Assembly (NCBI GenBank): GCA_019359285.1
Contig: JAHHHQ010000025.1
Span: forward strand, 62,001 to 126,000
Direction: 5' to 3'
Source of the DNA: Nodosilinea sp. WJT8-NPBG4
Lineage (GTDB): Bacteria; Cyanobacteriota; Cyanobacteriia; Phormidesmidales; Phormidesmidaceae
Length of the DNA: 64,000 nucleotides
This document shows, one piece after another, positions 26,612-35,119 of this stretch. Position 1 is the first letter of the stretch, and the number at the start of each line of letters is the position of its first letter. The notes under the pieces are model-generated. The model did not search any database, was not told where the DNA came from, and saw only the letters and a list, made by a program, of their open reading frames with translations. The position numbers and the translations under genes were made by a program.

Positions 26612-27100
26612 CTATTGCACCAGCAAATTCAGCTGGTAGTTGATGCGGCCGGTGCCGCCAGTCTGCTGCTGCACCACTGTATTGGGGCCATTGAAGGCGA
26701 TCGCTACCGAGGCTGAGGGGGGCGAGTAGCTGCCTACGATGGTGACCCGGGTAATCGCCTCGCTCAAATAGGGGCTAACGTCGATAAATTCTGAATTGGC
26801 GCCTAGGGGAACCCGAGTGTGACCATCAATCTCAATGTAGCCCTGGAGGGATGAACCCGTTGGTATGCTCACCGAGAGCAGATGGGGCTCATCCAAATTG
26901 GCGCGATCTAGGCTAATCGTGTTGGTTTGACGTTGGTATGAATCCATAACATCCTTTGCGCTGGCCCTAGACAAGATGGCGCTGAGAGCCTGATGGGAGA
27001 CCCCAAACGACTGATTACCGTTGGCCGAGGAAGGCCCCACCGCTGCGGTAACCGCCACCAAGATCAATAGGGAAACCCCAAGGGCTGATGGATGTTTCAT
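26612..27100 (-). CDS. Exported protein of unknown function
   Basis: About 162 residues from the ATG at 27100 (MKHPSALGVSLLILVAV), which begins a clear signal peptide ending near AANG/SSANG. The mature part is small and beta-rich and has no recognised motif; it contains SVSIPTGSSLQGYIEIDGHT and a C-terminal QTGGTGRINYQLNLLV. The longer frame to 27205 would place the signal peptide internally, so the internal ATG (with GGAG upstream) is preferred. I do not recognise the family. Confidence 0.7.
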   Translation of the reverse strand: MKHPSALGVSLLILVAVTAAVGPSSANGNQSFGVSHQALSAILSRASAKDVMDSYQRQTNTISLDRANLDEPHLLSVSIPTGSSLQGYIEIDGHTRVPLGANSEFIDVSPYLSEAITRVTIVGSYSPPSASVAIAFNGPNTVVQQQTGGTGRINYQLNLLVQ

Positions 27101-27541
27101 AACAATGACATCTCCAGGAAAAGGGGAAAGCCATACCAGGGCTAGCCATAGCAGCGGGCGCTCGGCCAGGTTAGCACGGCTAGAAACAGGCGAGACAGCC
27201 TGCAAAAACCAGCGCTTGTGAATTTAACCAAGTCAGGCTAGATAGACACCGTCTCTGGTCAGCAGGTTCCCTTTCCTGGATAATCTCTACTGCCGTAGAC
27301 GTTTGGTGGGATTACACCTATCGCAGGTTGACAAGCATCGCCACAGCGAGTCATAGCAAAGCCCAAAGTAGCAATGTGCTTCAGCATTGAAACGTCTTCA
27401 CCGATTAAATATGCGAATGAGTGAACTTTTGAATTCAATAACTTGAAATCGGCTTAAAAAAGTTTTTGCACTTTTTAAGGCAGCCATTTTTCATCGATTC
27501 ACACCCTTCATAATCCGTCGAATTATGGCTGAGTTAGGAGC
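27101..27541. other. Intergenic region upstream of secreted-protein gene
   Basis: This AT-rich stretch of about 440 nt marks the border with the glycan locus. The only structure seen is CTTAAAAA (27453-27460) paired with TTTTTAAG (27472-27479), which may terminate the minus-strand glycan operon. No ORF of note. Confidence 0.5.
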
Positions 27542-28462
27542 TTAGCGAAATCGCTTCGCTAATTGAGCCATGGGCTGAAATAAAACAGCAGGTATCGTCA
27601 AAGCGATCAACGACGAGAGCTGAAAATTGCCGCGAGTAACACAGGTCAGTAAGGCGCGGCGATGGTGACGAGTTTCCTCAGCTTGATTGCGCCATTTACT
27701 ACCTAGCAGCAACAGTTCGTGGGCCCGATATTCCAACCCGTTTTGACGATAGACCTCAAAGTGCTTTTGGGCCACGCGGTACCACGACATGGGGCTAACT
27801 TTGCGGCTGTTGCTACCTAAGTATTTACGCCAGATGTAAATCACCGCTGGGGTGCCGTAGTAGCCGCAGGGCAAGGCCATGGCCCGCACCCAAAATTCCA
27901 GGTCGTGCAGGTCTTCAGCACCGAGTTCTGGGTCGCTGTGGCCCACCGCCTCCCACGACGACTTGCGCAACGGAGCGGTGCCGATTAGCGTCCAGTTAGT
28001 GCTGAGCGAAAATCGCCTGGCTCGCAGCAGAGAATTCAGCGAGATGGGCTCTGCTTTGACCACGCGGGTGTCACCAGGGTGGCGCTGGCACAGGTAGCTG
28101 CCGTAGATAAACCCCGCGTCGGGATGATCTAAAAACGCCTGCTGAATGTGGCTTAGGGCGTCGACAGGCAGCAGGTCGTCGGCATCGAGGGGCACCAAAA
28201 TCTCTCCTTGAGCGGCGGTGAACCCAGCGTTGCGCGCTACTGAGGGACCGCCGTTGACGGCTTGCCACACCAGGGTAATATCTGGCTCAGCCTCCAGCTG
28301 GCGGCAGATTTGGTTGGTGCGATCGCTCGGCGAGGCATCGTTGACAATGACAATTTCTAGCGGCGGCAGAGTCTGCTGGCGCACGCTCTCTACTGCTTCC
28401 AGCAGCAGATCGCCTTCGCGATAGCAGGTGATGACCACACTTAGGGTAGGTAATTTAGCCAT
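27542..28462 (-). CDS. Family 2 glycosyltransferase
   Basis: The 306-residue GT-A glycosyltransferase begins LSVVITCYREGDLLLEAVES and has the nucleotide-sugar/metal motif LDADD near residue 93. A C-terminal helix-rich region follows. It is the last gene of the minus-strand glycan locus, 10 nt downstream of another GT2 gene. Donor and acceptor are unknown. Confidence 0.9.
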   Translation of the reverse strand: MAKLPTLSVVITCYREGDLLLEAVESVRQQTLPPLEIVIVNDASPSDRTNQICRQLEAEPDITLVWQAVNGGPSVARNAGFTAAQGEILVPLDADDLLPVDALSHIQQAFLDHPDAGFIYGSYLCQRHPGDTRVVKAEPISLNSLLRARRFSLSTNWTLIGTAPLRKSSWEAVGHSDPELGAEDLHDLEFWVRAMALPCGYYGTPAVIYIWRKYLGSNSRKVSPMSWYRVAQKHFEVYRQNGLEYRAHELLLLGSKWRNQAEETRHHRRALLTCVTRGNFQLSSLIALTIPAVLFQPMAQLAKRFR

Positions 28463-28472
28463 GTATCGTCCC

Positions 28473-29378
28473 TCAGGTGGGCTGGTTGGAGGAAACCTGC
28501 CCCGGCCGAAACAGCCGCTGACGGGTGGCGACGGGCAGCAGTCGCAGCAGGGTAATGGGGAGAATGGAGAGGTATTTTTTGAGGAACATCACCATTCCCC
28601 AAGGGCCGTAGGCTAACCAGTTGAGCCGCCACCACAGTCGCCAGCTCAGCCCCGAGTAGGGGTTAAGGGCCAGCCGCACTAGCTGCCAGGGGTCGCCGGG
28701 GGCCATGAGCCAGTCGGCGGGACAAAGCCTTGCCTCTGCGGCCTGGTTAAAGACCGGGTAGCGGCTATCGACAAAAAGCTGAAATCTTGCCTTTTGGGCG
28801 CGCAGCAGATACAGCGAGTCACCGCCGTAGTGAGGGCTGCCCACCACATCGGGATAGCCGATCGCATCGACCACGGCCCTGGGCATACAGACCAAGTTGC
28901 CGCTGAGTAGATCGCAGGGTAGGGTTCGGCCGGGGGGCAGCGTCAAAAAGCGGTAGCCCTGCCAGGTCTTGCGCTTACCGCCAAAGGAGAGGCGATCGCG
29001 GTCATCCTGCTCAAACCCCTGGGCACCAATAATAGCGCTGGGATGATCGCCGCAAAACTGCACAAACTCGTTCAAGGTGCCGGGGGCCAGGCGACAGTCG
29101 TCGTTGAGCCAAATGATACAGTTTGCGTCTTGGGCAATCGCATACTCCATCCCCAGGCGAATCGCTCCCGTCCACCACAGGTTGCCGTCGCCCGCCAGCA
29201 CGGTCACGGTGGGAAAATTGACTTGAATGGCCGCTCCGGTGCCATCGGTGGAGCCGTCATCGATCACAACTACCCGATGGCGAGCAAGGTCGCCGTTGTG
29301 ATCGAGATCGTGCAAACAGCCTAGGGTGATTGCCCTGCGGTTGTGCACCGGAATTAGAATGTAGGCCTTGTCATCCAT
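28473..29378 (-). CDS. Family 2 glycosyltransferase
   Basis: About 301 residues from the ATG at 29378 (MDDKAYILIPVHNRR). The GT-A signature includes VVIDDGSTDGTGAAI and the metal-binding WLNDDCRL motif. It resembles rhamnosyltransferase-like GT2 proteins. The frame runs on to 29447 but would then overlap the upstream glycosyltransferase gene, so the internal ATG is used. C-terminal hydrophobic segments suggest membrane association. Confidence 0.9.
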   Translation of the reverse strand: MDDKAYILIPVHNRRAITLGCLHDLDHNGDLARHRVVVIDDGSTDGTGAAIQVNFPTVTVLAGDGNLWWTGAIRLGMEYAIAQDANCIIWLNDDCRLAPGTLNEFVQFCGDHPSAIIGAQGFEQDDRDRLSFGGKRKTWQGYRFLTLPPGRTLPCDLLSGNLVCMPRAVVDAIGYPDVVGSPHYGGDSLYLLRAQKARFQLFVDSRYPVFNQAAEARLCPADWLMAPGDPWQLVRLALNPYSGLSWRLWWRLNWLAYGPWGMVMFLKKYLSILPITLLRLLPVATRQRLFRPGQVSSNQPT

Positions 29379-29385
29379 AAAAACA

Positions 29386-30672
29386 CTACGTATTACCAGC
29401 GTGGCTAGTGCTGTTGGGCCAGCAGTAGCGAATACTCTCAAACTCATCCAAAAGCGTAATTAGCTGCTTTGCATAGTCTTGGGGTTGCCAGCTTTTTGCC
29501 CTAGTTAAGCCCTTTTGAATCAAATCATGGCGCAGGGCTTCGTCTTCATAAACAGATTTCATTGCCCCTGCCATCTGGGCAGCATCCCGTTGATCAACCA
29601 GCAGAGCTGCATTACCCAGTTGTTCTGCTGCCCCTGGTACCTGGGAGGCAATCACCGGGCAGCCCAACGAAAATGCTTCCAGCGGCGGCAGGTTGTCTGG
29701 TCCAAAGTGGGTGGGAAACACTAGCGCTAGGGCGTGCTTATAGAGATTAGCCAAGTCTTCCTTCGAGACAAACCCTAGGATGTGAACCTTGGCAGTGAGA
29801 TCTAAGTCGTGGATTAGCTGCTTAATATAGCCCGCGTTGCCTTTGTCAGACCCCGTCAACACCAGGGCAACATCCTCACCTTGCTGATCGACCAGCGTTT
29901 TGAAGGCCTTGAGCAGTGTGTAGTGGTTTTTGTGGGGCCAAAACTGGGCTGGGTAGAAGAAGTATCGGCTAGGTAGGCCGTGCTGGGCCAATAATTCTTC
30001 TTTTGTGGCTGGTTGATTCGCGATTTCCCTGTGGGAACGCGTTGCGATCGCATCTCCCAGCCTCGGTGTCGGAAATGGGATTACCCGAATGCGTTCAGGC
30101 GCAATCTGATAAAAGCGCTCGATCTCAACCTTGCCCCGCTCGGTGCCGGTGACTACGTAGGTAGCCCGCTTCAGATTGTTGGCATAGAACCGCTCTCGCT
30201 TGCCCCATTCTCGACCCTGGCTTATCTCGGGGAAGTAGGGCTGAAGCCGATGCTGCAAATCCCAGATAGTTAAGGCGTAGGGGGTATGGTGCTTGGGGCA
30301 TTGGATGAGGGCGGCGGGGGCCAGCACCCAGCTAAAGTCAAAGCGGCTTTTGACGATGAAGTGTCGGACAAAAGCGGCCTGGAGCTTGTCGGCCTGGGAG
30401 CTGAGCTTTGGGTGGCCCCTGTGGGCTAACCCCATGCCTCGCCGCAGCGCGCCGCGTAACGCCCCCGTCATTAGCTGGCTGGGAGGATGAACGATGGTTA
30501 GGTTAGGGTGTGTAGCTGCCGCCGATTCGCTGCCCGCCGTGGCGCTAAAAATCGTGATCTCGTGGTGGGTCTCTGGCGCTAGGTCGAGCAGAGCCGCCAC
30601 AATTTCTGACTCAAAGGTGTATCCACCCCCATCCGACGGAAAAGCGGCGGAGACGGGTAGGGCAACCTTCAT
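29386..30672 (-). CDS. Family 4 (group 1) glycosyltransferase
   Basis: About 428 residues from the ATG at 30672 (MKVALPVSAAFPSDGGGYTF). The C-terminal GT-B domain has the donor-site pattern FPTHFGPDNLPPLEAFSLGC, with the E-x7-E acid residues, and FFYPAQFWPHKNHYTLLKAF before it. The start overlaps the methyltransferase stop as ATGA, which indicates translational coupling. Part of the glycan locus. Confidence 0.9.
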   Translation of the reverse strand: MKVALPVSAAFPSDGGGYTFESEIVAALLDLAPETHHEITIFSATAGSESAAATHPNLTIVHPPSQLMTGALRGALRRGMGLAHRGHPKLSSQADKLQAAFVRHFIVKSRFDFSWVLAPAALIQCPKHHTPYALTIWDLQHRLQPYFPEISQGREWGKRERFYANNLKRATYVVTGTERGKVEIERFYQIAPERIRVIPFPTPRLGDAIATRSHREIANQPATKEELLAQHGLPSRYFFYPAQFWPHKNHYTLLKAFKTLVDQQGEDVALVLTGSDKGNAGYIKQLIHDLDLTAKVHILGFVSKEDLANLYKHALALVFPTHFGPDNLPPLEAFSLGCPVIASQVPGAAEQLGNAALLVDQRDAAQMAGAMKSVYEDEALRHDLIQKGLTRAKSWQPQDYAKQLITLLDEFESIRYCWPNSTSHAGNT

Positions 30673-31439
30673 AACTTTACGGCGACAAAGTAGACGCCCC
30701 AGGTGTTTGAACCGGCGGGGCGATCGCTCATCCATTCACCGCAGGTCACCAGATCCATCTCGGCCTGTTGAAGTAGCAGCTCCAGCTCGGGCTTAAACAG
30801 GTAGCGCATGCGGTGCAGCTCGCGCAGCTCTTGCCAGGTGTCGGTGCCTAACTGCTGGAGCAAGACGTGATAGTTCACGTCCACCACGTTGTCGTTGGGG
30901 TGTAGCACTGGCTCGGCTATGCGAGTAATGGCCAAGCTCTCTTTTTGCATGCGTTTGACCCGCACCTGGGGCGGGTCGTGCAGCACCGCAGGCCCGTACC
31001 ACACATCAAAAATAAACACCCCGCCCGGCTTAAGGTGCTGGGCTACGGTAGCAAATGCCGCCGCCAGATCGGTGTTGCTAGTCTGGTAGCTAATCACGTG
31101 AAACAGCGACAGCACGCAATCAAAGATTTGCTCCAGCCGCACCTCTCGCAGATCGCCCTGGAGGAAGTTGAGCCGCTGGACAATCTGGCTAGACTGTACG
31201 GTCTGCCGTTGCCCGCAGCGGGCCAGCATCTCTTCACTGCGCTCGACCCCAGTGACCTGGTAGCCTCGTTCAGCTAGATATTCGGCATGGCGACCGGTGC
31301 CGCTGCCCAGCTCTAGCAAATGCTGAGCCGCTGGGGCGTGGGTCTCAATCAATTGATGAATAAAACCGGCCTCTTGGGCGTAGTCTTTGTCCTGGTATAG
31401 CAGGTCGTAGTATTGGGCATAGGCATTAAATACGCTCAC
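30669..31439 (-). CDS. Class I SAM-dependent methyltransferase
   Basis: The 256-residue protein has motif I LLELGSGTGRHAEYLAERGY, then VTGVERSEEM and LPGG-like LKPGGVFIFDVWYG. It probably methylates a sugar of the surface glycan, judged by location between an aminotransferase and a glycosyltransferase. The start overlaps the end of the DegT gene by 4 nt. Confidence 0.88.
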   Translation of the reverse strand: MSVFNAYAQYYDLLYQDKDYAQEAGFIHQLIETHAPAAQHLLELGSGTGRHAEYLAERGYQVTGVERSEEMLARCGQRQTVQSSQIVQRLNFLQGDLREVRLEQIFDCVLSLFHVISYQTSNTDLAAAFATVAQHLKPGGVFIFDVWYGPAVLHDPPQVRVKRMQKESLAITRIAEPVLHPNDNVVDVNYHVLLQQLGTDTWQELRELHRMRYLFKPELELLLQQAEMDLVTCGEWMSDRPAGSNTWGVYFVAVKL

Positions 31440-32551
31440 GCCATCACCTCTCGCACAGCAGTAATTACTTGGTCGATCTGTCCGTCGGTAAGAGCTAGTC
31501 CGCTGGGCAGATAGAAGCCGCGCCGGGCAATGCGTTCGGCCACGGGGTGCTTTTCGCCTTCAAATAGCCCCATGTTGTGGAACACAGGCTGCTCGTGCAT
31601 GGGCCAGAAGAAGGGGCGGGTGCCAATACCCTTGGCCTTAAGGCGCTGCATAGCCTCGATCGCATCGAAGGGCACCCCGTCGTCGAGCACCAGACCGTAG
31701 ACCCAGTAGACATTCTCGGCGTAGTCAGTGGCGACCAGCGGCAGTTGCAGACCCGCTACTCCCGCCAATCCCTCGGTGTAGCGCCGTCCCATCTCGCGCT
31801 TGCGCGCAATAAAGCCGTCTAGCTGCTCTAATTGGGCCACTCCCAGGGCCGCTTGCAGGTTGCCCAGGCGAAAGTTCCAGCCTAGCTCTTCGTGGACAAA
31901 GCGCTGCTGGGGCTGGAAGCAGAGATTGCGTAGGGAGCGGCAGCGTTCTGCCAGCCCAGTGTTATCGGTGAGCACCATGCCGCCTTCGCCCGTAGTGATG
32001 TGCTTGTTGGCGTAAAAGCTAAAGGTGCTGATATCGCCAAAGCTGCCGCAGGGGTGCCCCTGGTAGGTCTGGCCGTGCATCTCGGCGGCGTCTTCGATAA
32101 TTGCCAGGTGGTGGCGTTGGGCGATCGCCAGAAGCGGCTCCATATCCACCGGCAGCCCGTAGATGTGCACCACCATAATTGCTCGAGTCTGGGGGGTTAT
32201 GCAGGCCTCTAGCTGACCCACATCCATATTCCAGGTGATGGGATCGGCATCAACAACGACGGGCTTAGCTCCAGCGCGAACGATCGCCGCCGCGCAGGAA
32301 ATAATTGTAAACGTGGGCAAAATCACCTCGTCGCCTGGCCCCAGGCCCAGGGCAGCCACCGCCACATCGAGGGCAGCAGAGCCGTTGGCCACTGCCACGC
32401 CGTGCTGTCGTCCTACCCGCTGGGCAAACTCGGTCTCAAAGCGATCGACAAAGGGGCCTTCCGACGAAATCCAGCCGGTGTCGAGGCATTCCAGCAGGTA
32501 CTTTTTTTCGTTGCCGTTGAGGGCAGGCTCGTTGACAGGAATAAACGCCAT
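31436..32551 (-). CDS. DegT/DnrJ/EryC1/StrS sugar aminotransferase
   Basis: At 371 residues it is a PLP aminotransferase acting on nucleotide-linked keto-sugars. The PLP-lysine lies in FSFYANKHITTGEGGM, and the N-terminal MAFIPVNEPALNGNEKKYLL is typical of perosamine-synthase-like members. It follows a cupin gene by 6 nt and overlaps the methyltransferase. Exact sugar product unknown. Confidence 0.92.
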   Translation of the reverse strand: MAFIPVNEPALNGNEKKYLLECLDTGWISSEGPFVDRFETEFAQRVGRQHGVAVANGSAALDVAVAALGLGPGDEVILPTFTIISCAAAIVRAGAKPVVVDADPITWNMDVGQLEACITPQTRAIMVVHIYGLPVDMEPLLAIAQRHHLAIIEDAAEMHGQTYQGHPCGSFGDISTFSFYANKHITTGEGGMVLTDNTGLAERCRSLRNLCFQPQQRFVHEELGWNFRLGNLQAALGVAQLEQLDGFIARKREMGRRYTEGLAGVAGLQLPLVATDYAENVYWVYGLVLDDGVPFDAIEAMQRLKAKGIGTRPFFWPMHEQPVFHNMGLFEGEKHPVAERIARRGFYLPSGLALTDGQIDQVITAVREVMA

Positions 32552-32557
32552 AGCTGA

Positions 32558-33028
32558 CTAGCCCGTGATGGTGGCCTGGCTAGACGATATCCCAGAGAAG
32601 CGGGTTTTGTCTTGATCGCCCATGTAGGGGCCTTGCTTGACCTCGACCATCTCCAGGTCTTCGAGCACTTCAAAGCCGTGGCCGCCCGTCACTAACAAGA
32701 TCACGTCGCCGCCCTCCAGCACGCGGCTCTCTAGGTACTCTTGCTCTTGGCTGTAGAAATCGACCCGCAGCTTGCCTTTTTTGATGAACAGCACTTCCTG
32801 AGTGTGAAACACGTCGCGGTGTACGGGGTTGTGGACGTGGGCGGGAATGGTCTTGCCCGCGTCGTATTTCATGTAGGCAAGCTGCTGGGATAGCTCGTTG
32901 GGTGTAAAGAAGTGAATACCCGGCTCGGCAAAACGGTGGGAGAGAATCAGCGCCAGCATTTCACTGTTATGGACAATTTGCTGCACGGGAGAGAGTTGGG
33001 CGGTGGTAGCAGTGGGGGACGATGGCAT
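32558..33028 (-). CDS. Cupin protein of sugar-biosynthesis type
   Basis: About 156 residues from the ATG at 33028 (MPSSPTATTAQLSPVQ). The cupin core includes KTIPAHVHNPVHRDV with HxH metal ligands and GGDVILLVTGGHGFEVLEDL. Such proteins are often found beside DegT aminotransferases in nonulosonic-acid and amino-sugar loci, where they may isomerise or bind nucleotide sugars. The upstream 18 codons look non-coding. Confidence 0.8.
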   Translation of the reverse strand: MPSSPTATTAQLSPVQQIVHNSEMLALILSHRFAEPGIHFFTPNELSQQLAYMKYDAGKTIPAHVHNPVHRDVFHTQEVLFIKKGKLRVDFYSQEQEYLESRVLEGGDVILLVTGGHGFEVLEDLEMVEVKQGPYMGDQDKTRFSGISSSQATITG

Positions 33029-33154
33029 GGGGGCAAAGCCTTTGGGTAAAGGACAGAAGGAGCAGCGCCTGCTGAAGGGCAAGACGGCCTGCTGGTTCTA
33101 GTCTGCCCAGGATGGTTGCGATCGCGTAGCCTGTTTAACTAAATCAACAGATGG

Positions 33155-35110
33155 CTATACCTCGACCCAGGGCAGCTTTTTTACCGCTGACAAACGCTCT
33201 TTTTGGCCCTGCAACACTTTGGGGTGGGTGAGGCAAGACTGTACCGATACCTCAGGCAGCAGGTCGTCGCCTAAGCCGTTGGCGATGAAGAAGGCGTTGT
33301 AGCCGTACTGGTTACAGCCCACTAGCCGATAGCCTTTGGTTGAAGCCAGCTTGACGAAGGCGGGTAGGGAAGCGCCATAGAAATCGGGGTGGGTGTCGAA
33401 GCGGTTGAAGTCGGCTTTGTAAGGCACTGTCAGGGCGCGATCGCCGCCCAAGATATCCTGGTACTCAACCATTATCACTCTAGGTTTGACAACCTCCAGG
33501 CGATCGAGTAGCCAGTAGTCAATGCCGTCAATGTCTAAAGAAAGCAGGTCAATTTCGCCTGTAAACCCTTGCTGGGCAATTAGCTGATTGATGCTCTCAG
33601 CCGTTACCCAGGCGTTAACAGCCTGAGGGGGATAAATAAATGTGTTGGGATTTTGCGCATAAAACTGTCGCGAGGCCGCTACCAAATCGGGGTTGCCCTC
33701 GATCAGCAGCCCGTGCCAACCCCAGTTGACAACTAAATTAGTGCTGTTAGCCCCAACAGGGTGTCCAGCGGCGATATCAATGCAGTATTTGTTTGTGGTG
33801 CCAATCAAGGCAAAGATATACAGCAACAGCCCGTCTTCATCAGCTTGGGAATAGACCTTAAAACCTGTGTCGCCAAAGTTGGGCAGTCCGTTGGGCTGGT
33901 GCCGCAGTTGCCGATACTGAAGCCAGAGCTGCATTTGGGCGCACTTGGTGCCAAGCGCCTCGGCCTCAGCGGCAGTAGACTGCATGACTTTAAATAGAGG
34001 GGCGGCTAGGGTCGATTTAAGCTGACTCAACATGGTGGAAGCCATAGTAGGGGAGAGAGACTGAGGCAAAGACTGAACAGCATGGGGCGCGACAATGATA
34101 TCCGGCAATTTATAGTCCCAGTAGTCTTCCTTTAAGACCCAAGCCAAAAGGGCTGGCTGTTGCGCCGCCTGTTGTTGATGGAACTGAAACCCATTTTGAT
34201 AAGCCACCTTGGAGCGCTGACGAATCGCTCTGTACTCGGCGCTGCCTTTAGCCAGACTAGCCAGTTTTCCTCTGACCTTGCCGATGTAGTGATTTAACCA
34301 TTGGGACTGGCTGGTGGCGTTTGCTCCGGCATCTTGGTTGCGGTGGCGATCACGAATAGCCCTATAGGAATCGCACACCCCCTGATAAAAGTAGCGCGAT
34401 TCAAAATACTCAGGTGTCAGGCGGGCGGCGGGCACCACGTGGCGCAGCAAGGCCTGAGGGGCATAGAGGGCTTTGTAGCCTTTTTGGTTAGCCTGGCGGG
34501 TTAGGCCTGTTTCACCATCGCCCTGAAGGTGCTGCAACCGTTTGGGAATGCAGTCGGGATGGAATCCGCCCAACTCAAACAATGTACTTTTGCGAATAGA
34601 GAAGTTAAGTCCCCAAACGTAGTTGGCATCGATAGGGTGGCTCTGGTCGCCCAAGTCGAGCAGGCTCAACTCGGTGCAGAACTGCCCACCGGGACATTTT
34701 TGCCAAAAGTACTGGAGCCAGAGAGGCGGCGCGCTCTCGTAGCGAGGCAGGTTGCGCCCTCCCACCAGATGAACTGTCGAATCGGCAAAGGCATTTTGGA
34801 TAGCCGCTAGCCAGCCTGGGTCGAGCTCTACGTCATCATCTAAAAACGAGAGGATGTCGCCCTCAGCCTCTTGGGCACCCCGATGTCTCCCTGACAGCAG
34901 CCCCGGCTCGGGCTCAAAAATGTAGCGTAGCTGGGCCGAGAGCAGCTTATCTGCAAAAGTCTGGGCGATCGCTTTGGTGTGGTCGGTAGAGCCATTATCT
35001 ACTACTAAAACCTCAAAGTCGGTATCTGGAGCCTGTTGCCGAGTCAGCGACTCAAGCGCCAGAGCTAGACTATCGGCGCGGTTCAGAGTAGGAATAATGA
35101 CCGATATCAT
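33155..35110 (-). CDS. Bifunctional GT2 glycosyltransferase / FkbM-like methyltransferase
   Basis: This is a 651-residue two-domain protein. Residues 1-about 260 are a GT-A family 2 domain (ISVIIPTLNRADSLALALE; FLDDDVELDPGWL). After a linker, residues about 420-640 resemble FkbM-type methyltransferases: YCIDIAAGHPVGANSTNLVV, then GLLIEGNPDLV and IDLLSLDIDGIDYWLLD. It may glycosylate and then methylate the same chain end. It lies 10 nt downstream of another FkbM-containing gene. Confidence 0.85.
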   Translation of the reverse strand: MISVIIPTLNRADSLALALESLTRQQAPDTDFEVLVVDNGSTDHTKAIAQTFADKLLSAQLRYIFEPEPGLLSGRHRGAQEAEGDILSFLDDDVELDPGWLAAIQNAFADSTVHLVGGRNLPRYESAPPLWLQYFWQKCPGGQFCTELSLLDLGDQSHPIDANYVWGLNFSIRKSTLFELGGFHPDCIPKRLQHLQGDGETGLTRQANQKGYKALYAPQALLRHVVPAARLTPEYFESRYFYQGVCDSYRAIRDRHRNQDAGANATSQSQWLNHYIGKVRGKLASLAKGSAEYRAIRQRSKVAYQNGFQFHQQQAAQQPALLAWVLKEDYWDYKLPDIIVAPHAVQSLPQSLSPTMASTMLSQLKSTLAAPLFKVMQSTAAEAEALGTKCAQMQLWLQYRQLRHQPNGLPNFGDTGFKVYSQADEDGLLLYIFALIGTTNKYCIDIAAGHPVGANSTNLVVNWGWHGLLIEGNPDLVAASRQFYAQNPNTFIYPPQAVNAWVTAESINQLIAQQGFTGEIDLLSLDIDGIDYWLLDRLEVVKPRVIMVEYQDILGGDRALTVPYKADFNRFDTHPDFYGASLPAFVKLASTKGYRLVGCNQYGYNAFFIANGLGDDLLPEVSVQSCLTHPKVLQGQKERLSAVKKLPWVEV

Positions 35111-35119
35111 GGTGATGAC